A stretch of DNA of 64,000 nucleotides from Paludibacteraceae bacterium. GTDB lineage: Bacteria > Bacteroidota > Bacteroidia > Bacteroidales > Paludibacteraceae. Positions 1-6,761 of the stretch are shown in pieces (positions within the stretch are counted from its first letter, which is position 1; each line of letters begins with the position of its first letter). The notes beneath the pieces were generated by a model, which was not told where the DNA came from, searched no databases, and saw nothing but the letters and a program-made list of their open reading frames with translations. The DNA lies in assembly GCA_017478225.1 (NCBI GenBank), contig JAFVDX010000009.1, positions 124,001-188,000 on the forward strand, written 5' to 3'. Position numbers and translations under genes: made by a program.

Positions 1-1
1 G

Positions 2-289
2 GGCGAATTGACACAGGCATTGAATCGTTTGATGGTTGTGGCTGAGGCGTATCCTGAGTTGAAGGCAAGTGAACAATTCAACGGACTTCGTGCTCAGTTG
101 GAAGGAGTAGCAAATCGTATAACAGTAGCCCGTAAGACTTTCAACGATTGTGCTCAAGTGTATAACACGCTTATCCGTCGTTTCCCCAATAATATTGTTG
201 CAGGTATATTTGGTTTTACCAAAAGACCATATTTCGAAGCCGAAGAAGGGGCTGAGAAAGCGCCTGAACTAAATTTCAATTTTGATTAA
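2..289 (+). CDS. lemA: LemA family protein, C-terminal part
   Basis: The reading frame is open to the left edge, so the N-terminal membrane anchor and first helices are outside the window. What is visible is the end of the LemA helical bundle: 'NRLMVVAEAYPELKAS', an amphipathic helix with 'ARKTFNDCAQVYNTLIRRFP', and a tail containing 'FGFTKRPYFEAEEGA', close to the usual LemA ending of a YFEA motif followed by an acidic segment. LemA proteins are membrane-anchored with a large soluble domain; their role is poorly defined. Only 3 bases separate its stop from the next gene, so the two are probably co-transcribed. Confidence 0.85.
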   Translation, partial: GELTQALNRLMVVAEAYPELKASEQFNGLRAQLEGVANRITVARKTFNDCAQVYNTLIRRFPNNIVAGIFGFTKRPYFEAEEGAEKAPELNFNFD

Positions 290-292
290 CGA

Positions 293-964
293 ATGGATGT
301 AAAAAGAATATTAGATTTTCTAAGCGAACTCACTCTCAACAACAACCGAGAGTGGTTCGCTTTGCATAAGGATGAATATCAAGTATGCAGGCATGACTTT
401 GAGGCTTTTGTTGAGCAGTGGATTGAGCAGATGTCAGATATAGAGCCGAGTCTTAGGGGGTTAAGTTATAAAGATTGTATTTGGCGTATATATCGAGATA
501 CTCGTTTTTCGCCGGATAAGACCCCTTATAAGGACCATTTTGGTGCTTTCTTGGCTCAAAAGGGCGGGAAAAGAAGCCAATATGCAGGCTATTATCTTCA
601 CTTGCAGCCCGACGGACATTGTATGTTTGCATCGGGTATGTGGTGTCCTGAACCAGATTTGCTCAAAGCAGTGAGAATGTCTATTTATGATAATGCCGAT
701 GAGGTGGAGGAGATAATGCAAAATCCTCATTTTCGGAAGTATTTTAGAGATTTTGACACTGACTATATGCTCAAAAAAGTACCTGCAGGCTTTCCTGCTG
801 ACTTTGAGCACGTAGATTGGCTAAAACGCAAACTCTTCACTCTCTCATGTACTATTAAAGAGAAGGATATTATCAAACCTGACTTTATGAGTCATTTGCT
901 TGATATCTGCAAAGCTGCCAAACCGATGAACGACTTTTTGAACTATGCTTTTGAGGAGATGTGA
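293..964 (+). CDS. DUF2461 family protein
   Basis: A 223-residue soluble protein matching the DUF2461 family (TIGR02453) from end to end. It begins 'ILDFLSELTLNNNREWFALHKDEY', which carries the family's NNREWF/H signature, followed by 'WRIYRDTRFSPDKTPYKDH', the most conserved block (residues about 64-82), and 'SGMWCPEPDLLKAVR'. Length is normal. The function is unknown. The start lies 3 bases after the lemA stop, which supports an operon. No signal peptide or membrane segment is present. A terminator-like hairpin follows about 110 bases downstream. Confidence 0.85.
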   Translation: MDVKRILDFLSELTLNNNREWFALHKDEYQVCRHDFEAFVEQWIEQMSDIEPSLRGLSYKDCIWRIYRDTRFSPDKTPYKDHFGAFLAQKGGKRSQYAGYYLHLQPDGHCMFASGMWCPEPDLLKAVRMSIYDNADEVEEIMQNPHFRKYFRDFDTDYMLKKVPAGFPADFEHVDWLKRKLFTLSCTIKEKDIIKPDFMSHLLDICKAAKPMNDFLNYAFEEM

Positions 965-1008
965 GTTGTTTTGTAGAAACGTTCTCGTAAACGATAAACA
1001 AAGGGGAT

Positions 1009-1030
1009 GAGCCTAATTTTGAAGAGGCTC
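1009..1030 (+). repeat. Short inverted repeat downstream of DUF2461 gene
   Basis: GAGCCT (1009-1014) pairs with AGGCTC (1025-1030) around a 10-base loop. It has no T tail, so it is probably an RNA-stabilising or chance hairpin rather than a terminator. Confidence 0.3.
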
Positions 1031-1074
1031 TGATATACAACTGAACAAGAAACGAACGGGAACACTACCCTTTA

Positions 1075-1107
1075 GACACCGTAAGCATTTTTGCTTATGG
1101 TGTTTTT
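1075..1107 (+). terminator. Intrinsic terminator of the lemA-DUF2461 unit
   Basis: An ACACC-TAAGCA arm at about 1076-1087 pairs with TGCTTA-GGTGT (about 1091-1102) around a T-rich loop, with one internal mismatch, and is followed by five T (1103-1107). Confidence 0.75.
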
Positions 1108-1474
1108 AATTGTCAAACCTTTCTCATGATTAAGCCAAAGTTATTCAAAATCAAAAAACTATATTTATGACAAATATAAATACCAACAATTACTCACAAT
1201 TATCAACAATTGGATTTTCATTTTCTCTTATGTGGGAAAGTTAAGTAAGTAAAATAAAAAGTTTTGAAACTCTAAATTTTAAGAAAAACGAGTTTGTAAA
1301 TTCTTTTTTCCCAACTAAAAGGCTTTGTCTAATACGATCTTTGACATTTTGGATTACCGTTTGCATTCGGCAAAGAATTAAGTTTTGTCTAAAAATGCTA
1401 AAATAATCAAGTTTTAGACGAAATTATTTTCATAGATTATTATTATTCTGTATCTTTGTGCCGGATTTTAAAAG
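1108..1474. other. Gene-free AT-rich stretch
   Basis: No credible reading frame. It holds an 8-base inverted repeat, GTCTAAAA (1387-1394) and TTTTAGAC (1412-1419), placed 31 bases upstream of the -7 element of the next gene and so in a possible operator position. A further TCTTTGACATTTTGG stretch near 1340-1354 resembles a Bacteroidetes promoter region but has no gene after it. I see nothing else. Confidence 0.4.
1451..1458 (+). promoter_or_regulatory. -7 element of the ATPase pseudogene
   Basis: TATCTTTG fits the Bacteroidetes TAnnTTTG consensus and lies 16 bases before the ATG at 1475. The -33 element is weak (T-rich around 1427). Confidence 0.5.
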
Positions 1475-2396
1475 ATGACATATATTGAAATCATTGGAAG
1501 AAACAGTGAAAAACAGCGTTTGGAGAGTTTGTATAACTCTCGTAGAGCTGAATTTTTAGTGGTCTATGGCAGGCGTCGTGTCGGAAAGACCTATCTTATC
1601 CGGTAGCATTTCGCGAATCGTTTTGCTTTCATAACAACAGGTTTGTACAAGAAATCCCAAGAGATGCAACTGACGCAGTTTGCGATGGCCTTGAATGAGT
1701 CTTTTGGGATAGACATGCCTGCATTCAGTACATGGTTGGAAGCCTTTGCCATGCTCAAGAAATGCTTACAGGATACCAAGCAGGACCGCAAGGTGGTTTT
1801 TATTGATGAGATATCATGGTTTGATACCACCGGCTCGGATTTCATTGGAGCATTAGAGTGGTTTTGGAACGGTTGGGCAGCATCACAAAGTGATATTTTT
1901 TTTATTGCTTGCGGCAGTGCCACTTCATGGATCACTGATAAACTGCTATCTGACAAGGCGGATTATTCAATCGCGCAACATGCCAGATGTTTCTTCTTCC
2001 TTTTACGCTAAACGAGACGGAACAATACCTTATATCACGCGGATTCCGGTGGAATAGGTACGATGTTACGGAGTGTTATATGGTTATGGGAGGCATTCCG
2101 TACTACCTGAATCAATTGGATCCTCTGCTTACTTACACAGCGAATATTGATGAGCTATTTTTCAAGAAAAACGGACGGTTGAAGGATGAGTTTGATCACT
2201 TGTATAAAATGCTATTTGAGAACTCCTCCTACTACATTAAACTTGTGGAAGCTCTGTCGGAGAAGACCATGGGCTTGACCCGAGATGAAATCAGCCGAAC
2301 AGCCAAAGTGGGCAATAACGGGCAACTGACGAAGCGCTGCGTGACTTCCAATTAGTCAATGGGTTGCCGTTTTTTGTACGTATAACAACACAATAG
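1475..2396 (+). pseudogene. AAA ATPase (PF01637/DUF234 type), decayed
   Basis: Reads as an ATPase of the 'archaeal ATPase' group common in Bacteroidales. ATG 1475 starts 'MTYIEIIGRNSEKQRLESLY', then the P-loop 'YGRRRVGKTYLIR' (residues 31-43). The next codon is TAG (1604-1606) where the family has Glu or Gln. The same frame continues with Walker B 'KVVFIDEISWFD' and 'FFIACGSATSWI'. Near 1955-1960 one base appears lost (AAGGCGG, probably once AAGGGCGG); after a shift the text becomes 'GGLFNRATCQMFLLPFTL', the expected continuation. A second one-base loss near 2331-2334 moves the frame to 'ALRDFQLVNGLPFFVR'. The C-terminal DUF234 half is missing; a DUF285 gene begins 25 bases later. Three independent lesions make it a pseudogene rather than a sequencing error. 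Confidence 0.85.
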
Positions 2397-2420
2397 AAAT
2401 TAACATAAAACAAAATTGTT

Positions 2421-3905
2421 ATGAGAAAACATTTACTTCTTTTACTCACAATATTGTCGGGTATTGGTGGATTGCAGCGTATATATGCAGAAGAAGAGAT
2501 ATATGCTGTGTTGAGCAGTGATAGCAAGACTATGACATTGTATTACGATGAACTGCGTGAAGCGCGAAATGGTGCAACCGCATGGAATAGTTATGGTTCA
2601 ACCGTAGATTCTGTAGTGCTTGACAAATCCATGCAGGCTGCCCGTCCAACAAAAACGCAAACTTGGTTCTGGCGCTTTAGCAAACTGCATACAATTACTC
2701 ATTTAGATTACCTCAACACTTCTGCTGTGACTAATATGTATGCGATGTTCTCCGGCTGCAATGTACTTAAGGCGATTGATGTTACCCATTTTAATACTGA
2801 AAAAGTAACGACTATGTCCAGTATGTTCTCTGGTTGTTATGCTCTTGAGTCAATCAATATCAATTCTTTCGATATCTCAAATGTAGCGTCTCTGAATTCG
2901 ATGTTCAAGGATTGCGTCAATCTGAAAACCATCTATTGTGATGGCGATTGGAGTGGCAGTACGGCTGCTTCGTCTTCCGCTAATATGTTTGAGGGGTGTT
3001 CTTCGCTCGTTGGCGAAAAAGGAACATACTATGATGTCTATAATGAAAAAGATGCTACTTATGCTCACCCTGATGGCGGTGCATCTAACCCGGGATACTT
3101 CACTTCTGTTACGAAGATTTATACCGAGTTTGTTGAATCTACAAACACTCTAACATACTACTATGATGATAAAATGTCGTCCAGAAAGGGAATAACGGAA
3201 ATTTACGACCCAAATAGTAATAACCTGCGTTTTACTAATTATAACGAGGAAATCGAAATAGCAGTCATTGACAAATCGATGAAAAAGGCACAACTAACTT
3301 CGACGCGGAATATGTTCTTCGGGGGGTATATAAATAATGCATTGAAGAAACTTACACACATAGTGGGCCTAAGCAATCTCAATACTTCTAATGTGACCGA
3401 TATGCGATATATGTTTGCAATGTGCATGTCTTTGGAAACCATTGACCTTAGTGAGTTCAACACTGCCAATGTAACACAAATGAACGGTATGTTCGGCGAG
3501 TGTAAGTTGTTAACATCTCTTGGTCTAAATTCATTTAATATCAGCAAGGTACAAGATATGAGCAGACTATTTTTTAATTGTATCTCGCTGGCAACTATTT
3601 ATTGCGATAGCGATTGGTATTCTATTAACCCTCAGGCGGCGTGTGAAATGATGTTTAGCGGTTGCACACAATTGGAAGGTGAAAAGGGTACTGAATGTGA
3701 TGGAACGAATAACATAGGCATCACTTATGCACGTCCTGACGATCCTGAGAATGGCAAACCCGGCTATTTCACCAAAAAAACGGCTACGACTATTGACAAT
3801 GTACAAAAAGAAGAGATACAAGCAACCAAGGTTATTAAGAATGGACAAATTCACATCCTCGTTGGTGATAAGACCTACGATGCACGCGGAGTAGAGGTGA
3901 AGTAA
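2421..3905 (+). CDS. BspA-like DUF285 surface protein
   Basis: A 494-residue secreted protein. Residues 1-23 form a signal peptide (basic start, LLLLLTIL core, cut near YAEEE). The body is built of DUF285 (PF03382) repeats with the signature 'NTSxVTNMxxMFxGCxxL'. It consists of two parallel copies of about 200 residues: each opens with 'TLYYDE' or 'TYYYDD', has 'DKSMxxA', runs through three or four repeats and ends in 'PGYFT'. The last 40 residues ('ATKVIKNGQIHILVGDKTY') are the short tail common on secreted Bacteroidales proteins. DUF285 proteins are surface-exposed, often linked to adhesion; the ligand here is unknown. It has no clear promoter of its own and sits directly behind the dead ATPase gene. 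Confidence 0.8.
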   Translation: MRKHLLLLLTILSGIGGLQRIYAEEEIYAVLSSDSKTMTLYYDELREARNGATAWNSYGSTVDSVVLDKSMQAARPTKTQTWFWRFSKLHTITHLDYLNTSAVTNMYAMFSGCNVLKAIDVTHFNTEKVTTMSSMFSGCYALESININSFDISNVASLNSMFKDCVNLKTIYCDGDWSGSTAASSSANMFEGCSSLVGEKGTYYDVYNEKDATYAHPDGGASNPGYFTSVTKIYTEFVESTNTLTYYYDDKMSSRKGITEIYDPNSNNLRFTNYNEEIEIAVIDKSMKKAQLTSTRNMFFGGYINNALKKLTHIVGLSNLNTSNVTDMRYMFAMCMSLETIDLSEFNTANVTQMNGMFGECKLLTSLGLNSFNISKVQDMSRLFFNCISLATIYCDSDWYSINPQAACEMMFSGCTQLEGEKGTECDGTNNIGITYARPDDPENGKPGYFTKKTATTIDNVQKEEIQATKVIKNGQIHILVGDKTYDARGVEVK

Positions 3906-4002
3906 TTTTTGGGATCATTTGGGATAATTTTTGACGTCAAAAAAAATTGTGTAATTTGTGTTATCTGTGAACAGATAATAAAAGTCTTGCGGTGTTCACT
4001 CG

Positions 4003-4104
4003 CTTCTATATAACAAATCTGTTATTACATGTTTTTGTTTTGGTTGCGGGCGAGGACCGGCAAGCCTACCGCGTTCCAAAAGACGGCTGTAAGGTTACAA
4101 AAAA
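4003..4104 (-). repeat. Copy A of a dispersed leader-like element
   Basis: Read on the minus strand, this stretch matches the leader of the cca gene (8967-9065). By eye, 67 of 75 aligned bases in the core agree, including 'GCAACCAAAACAAAAACA' and an ATAACA/TGTTAT hairpin. In copy A the -7 position reads TAACCTTACAG, a decayed form of TACTTTTGCAG in copy B. Six of the eight differences are transitions, and two of them keep pairing possible in a GYGG/YCGC helix, which suggests an RNA-level role. No gene follows on the minus strand. Confidence 0.6.
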
Positions 4105-4190
4105 CAAATGACTAAATAGTAAATGGTCAAATGGTAAATGAATCAATATACAAATTTTGATGCGTTTGCCGTGTGAAAGTTCGGTAATTA

Positions 4191-4221
4191 TTTGTACAAA
4201 TAAAAAATTGTTGTACCTTTG
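4191..4221 (+). promoter_or_regulatory. Promoter of the structured RNA
   Basis: TTTG (4191-4194), 19 bases, TACCTTTG (4214-4221): a near-perfect Bacteroidetes primary sigma promoter. Expected start of transcription about 4227-4230. Confidence 0.8.
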
Positions 4222-4227
4222 CGGTCG

Positions 4228-4564
4228 ATTACCACGCCGCGGAAAGTGCGGGAAGCAATCTGTACTTTTTGTAGGGCGGTGGGAAGACCTTTATAGGGTG
4301 GCGAAGTGTCGCAATGAGCCTGAAAGGTAACATAAATGGCGTTTACTGACGCTTTGTATTTTGACACACGAAAACTTAGCAACTTTTTTTGTCAGAATAG
4401 ATACAAGGTGACAATAGATGCCTATGGGTATGATTATAATACCTGCATTGTTGTATTTGACAATGCAGTAATCATATCGGCGTAGGTTTCATTGTTGTTT
4501 ATTTATTCTGACGGTATGCTAAGGCCTCGTGTGTAATGAGCAACAACGAGGTCTATGCTTTTTT
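4228..4564 (+). ncRNA. Unidentified structured RNA or attenuator leader
   Basis: About 335 bases between a strong promoter and an intrinsic terminator, with no supported reading frame. Helices seen: 4232-4238 with 4275-4282 (CCACGCC with GGC-G-GTGG); ACCTTT 4287-4292 with AAAGGT 4323-4328, enclosing GCGA/TCGC (4301-4304/4309-4312); GCGT/ACGC (4339-4342/4349-4352); and a long imperfect hairpin closed by TCAGAATA 4392-4399 and TATTCTGA 4504-4511, with ACAAT/ATTGT, CCTATG/CGTAGG, TATGATTA/TAATCATA and CTGCATTG/CAATGCAG inside. I do not recognise the family. RNase P, tmRNA and SRP signatures are absent. No TAnnTTTG promoter is visible between its terminator and the lipoprotein gene at 4641, so it may instead be a long regulated leader for that operon. 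Confidence 0.6.
4518..4564 (+). terminator. Intrinsic terminator or attenuator of the structured RNA
   Basis: GGCCTCGT (about 4523-4530) pairs with ACGAGGTC (about 4546-4553), extended imperfectly by GC/GC at 4518-4519 and 4557-4558, followed by six T (4559-4564). Confidence 0.75.
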
Positions 4565-4640
4565 ATGCTAAGCCTCAAACGATATGGAGGAAGTCGAAAA
4601 GCCATAAGTGAGTAGGCAAAACGAATTAGTTGTAACAGCA

Positions 4641-5372
4641 ATGAAAAAAGTTACATTAGTGGCTATCGCTCTTGTTTGTAGCGTAGCATTTACCGATTGT
4701 GCGGCAAAAAAGCCGGTTAAAAAAGTCAGTGAACCTGTCTCAGAGCAGAAAGTAGATCCAATGCAGGCAAAAATAGACAGCCTGAAAAAAGTTAAGGAAC
4801 TTCGCGAGTTGGAGCGTGCTATGGAGTTGGAGGATCTTAATCACCAGCAAGCGATGTCGGCTGCGGCTGCCAAAGGAACTGAAATTAGTATTCCATGTAT
4901 TGAGTCTTCGTTTGATGATGAAACATATTTCCGTGATTTAGGCATCGGAAAGGTAGCAGGAAATAACAAGCAAAGTGCTCGTTTGGATGCAGTAAATAAT
5001 GCCAAAGCGATGATTAAAGCCAGATTAGGAGAATTTGTGCAGGGTGTAACATCCAATTATTTTAATTCATACGCAGGCACCAAACCAAGTGATGATGTTC
5101 AGCGGAAGATGGAAAATAAGTTAAACGGAGTAGTTGAAAAGATGCTCAATGATGCAGACAAGGAGTGTGAAAAGAGTGTAGTTGATATTAAGGGGAACTT
5201 TGAATACTATTATGTAGTTCGTATTCCAAAAGGTGATTTGAAAAAGCAGATAACAGAGGCTCTTACATCTGATGAGAAATTAAACATAGATTTCAATGAA
5301 TCTCAGATGCAAAAATTCATGGATGAAAAGATGGAGCAAATGCTTGAGGCTAAGAAGAAAGCAGGCTATTAA
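4641..5372 (+). CDS. LPP20-like lipoprotein
   Basis: A lipoprotein of 243 residues. The ATG at 4641 is preferred over an upstream GTG (4608) because it places 'MKKVTLVAIALVCSVAF' as a signal sequence ending in the lipobox-like 'FTDC'. After a charged linker and a helical stretch (residues about 38-65) comes a domain with 'NNKQSARLDAVNNAKAMIKA', the D/N-A-rich helix typical of LPP20-like proteins, and 'YYYVVRIPKGDLKKQI'. The C-terminus is a charged helix. It is the first of four envelope genes (gaps of 5, 1 and 6 bases), which points to one operon. Its function is unknown; the paralogous neighbours suggest a shared envelope complex. Confidence 0.7.
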   Translation: MKKVTLVAIALVCSVAFTDCAAKKPVKKVSEPVSEQKVDPMQAKIDSLKKVKELRELERAMELEDLNHQQAMSAAAAKGTEISIPCIESSFDDETYFRDLGIGKVAGNNKQSARLDAVNNAKAMIKARLGEFVQGVTSNYFNSYAGTKPSDDVQRKMENKLNGVVEKMLNDADKECEKSVVDIKGNFEYYYVVRIPKGDLKKQITEALTSDEKLNIDFNESQMQKFMDEKMEQMLEAKKKAGY

Positions 5373-5377
5373 TTGAT

Positions 5378-5821
5378 ATGAGAACAAAACAAATACTTAC
5401 AGTCCTTATGCTATGTTGTGCACTGCTTTGCAGTGCGCAACAAGCAGCAGGCAATCGTCCTTATTGGATTCAAAACCGCCCTCAGACAGATAATAAAAGT
5501 ATGTATTACTATCGTGTAACGCAGGGTGAGGGTGCTAATTACGATAAGGCTTATGCTAATGCGTTTGCGAAAGCCATTTTAGAGAGTTCTTGGAAATTAG
5601 GAATAGAGGTTAATACATCTGACGATTTGCAAACTATAGAAAAGGGAGTGGTTGATAATATTTCCGTTGAGTCGTCTCGTATGGTTTTGCCACTTAATAA
5701 AGTTTGCGAATATATTGAACCTACTTCAGGAAAAATGGGTACACGCATTTATATATTGTGGCAAGTAGCCAAATATGGAAATAGAGCGCCAAATTTTGAT
5801 GAATTTACAAAATGTGAATGA
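5378..5821 (+). CDS. Exported LPP20-like protein
   Basis: A 147-residue protein with a signal peptide (MRTKQILTVLMLCCALLCSAQ, cut near Gln21). The mature part 'RPYWIQNRPQTDNKSMYYYRV' and the helix 'YDKAYANAFAKAILESSWKL' match the first half of the next gene product, as does the end 'ILWQVAKYGNRAPNFDEFTKC'. It is therefore a short paralogue, made of one LPP20-like domain without the membrane segments. It probably sits in the periplasm. Five bases follow the preceding stop, and its own stop is one base from the next ATG. Function unknown. Confidence 0.7.
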   Translation: MRTKQILTVLMLCCALLCSAQQAAGNRPYWIQNRPQTDNKSMYYYRVTQGEGANYDKAYANAFAKAILESSWKLGIEVNTSDDLQTIEKGVVDNISVESSRMVLPLNKVCEYIEPTSGKMGTRIYILWQVAKYGNRAPNFDEFTKCE

Positions 5822-5822
5822 T

Positions 5823-6755
5823 ATGAAGAGATACATTATTATTTTAATATCACTATATGTATGTAGTTTAGGCGTATTGAATGCTCAAAACAGTTCGTCG
5901 TATAGGTATGAGGGAAAGCCATTGCCTGATTGGATTCTTGGTCCGACGCCGGAGCCACATAATGATACATATTATTATAAAGTTTTTGATGGAGTTAGTC
6001 AAGACAGAGAGGAGGCACGCAATTTGGCTATCAAAAAAGCCTTTCAACAAGCGATGACATTTATTTCAACCACAGTTAATTCTGCAGATGTCTTTGCTGC
6101 TTTAGAGAGTGGAAAGGATTTGAATGTTATTTCAGAGACATTTAGTATTCCTATTTATTTTACTTGTGAGTGTTCAAAAAAATCGCCTGATGGTATGCAT
6201 TGGAATTATTGGATACTATGCCAAATTGCAGTTAGAGGCAATATAGTTCCTCAGTTTGATCTTCACTTTGTTGATTGTAAGACCAATGAGATATGGGATA
6301 AAAAAAAGGAAGAGTATAATAGAGGAATCAAAACTGCGAAAGTGAAATCGAATGCTCGATCACTTGTTGCTTCCACTTTTATTCCAGGTTTGGGTCAGAT
6401 GTTGAAAAAGCAAGGAGGTTCAGGTGTTGCGTTTCTGCTGAGTGAAGTAGTATTGTTTGGTGGTGGTACTGCTTGTTATTTTTTAGGCCAGGAACAGGTT
6501 AAAACGATGAAGGCAACCGGTACTACATACGAGCAATATGCTAATGCCAAAAGCATGAAGAACATATATGATATTGCCATGTACACTGCTTTTGGTGTAG
6601 GTGCAGCAGTGCATGTGGGAAATATGGTACATGCTTGGGTTGTGAAGGACAAGCATTTGAGCGAGGATGTAACCTTGGTGCCGGTTATAATTCCTACAAA
6701 CGAATATATCCAACCCTCGTACGCCTATGGTGCGGGACTAAAAATTAAATTCTAA
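5823..6755 (+). CDS. LPP20-like exported protein with membrane C-terminus
   Basis: Start chosen at ATG 5823 (310 residues), because 'MKRYIIILISLYVCSLGVLNAQ' is a clear signal peptide; a longer frame would overlap the previous gene. Residues about 22-155 repeat the domain of the upstream gene ('LPDWILGP', 'YYYKVFDGVSQDREEARNLA', 'ILCQIAVRGNIVPQFD'). Residues about 175-270 contain 'STFIPGLGQMLKKQGGSG' followed by hydrophobic helices, similar to the PGxGQ membrane motif of DUF5683/TM2-like proteins. It may anchor the set in a membrane. Function unknown; no homologue is named with confidence. Confidence 0.65.
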   Translation: MKRYIIILISLYVCSLGVLNAQNSSSYRYEGKPLPDWILGPTPEPHNDTYYYKVFDGVSQDREEARNLAIKKAFQQAMTFISTTVNSADVFAALESGKDLNVISETFSIPIYFTCECSKKSPDGMHWNYWILCQIAVRGNIVPQFDLHFVDCKTNEIWDKKKEEYNRGIKTAKVKSNARSLVASTFIPGLGQMLKKQGGSGVAFLLSEVVLFGGGTACYFLGQEQVKTMKATGTTYEQYANAKSMKNIYDIAMYTAFGVGAAVHVGNMVHAWVVKDKHLSEDVTLVPVIIPTNEYIQPSYAYGAGLKIKF

Positions 6756-6761
6756 ACAACA

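Noticed and set aside
461..811. Minus-strand frame of 116 codons
   Set aside because: It lies wholly inside the well-supported DUF2461 gene and shows no family resemblance.
1075..1107. Attachment site of a mobile element
   Set aside because: The inverted repeat with T tail is fully explained as a terminator; no matching copy was found in the window.
4188..4382. Minus-strand frame of 64 codons in the RNA region
   Set aside because: It crosses the promoter and helices of the RNA, and has no recognisable start signal or family.
4392..4511. Retron msd-like long hairpin
   Set aside because: No reverse transcriptase gene lies near and no flanking a1/a2 pairing was found.
4228..4564. RNase P RNA, tmRNA or SRP RNA
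   Set aside because: Size suits the first two, but GAGGAAAGTCC and ACAGAA (RNase P), a tag frame with TTCGANTC and CCA end (tmRNA), and the GGAAG/AGCA tetraloop arm (SRP) are all missing. 'GCGGAAAGTGCGGG' only loosely recalls the RNase P core.
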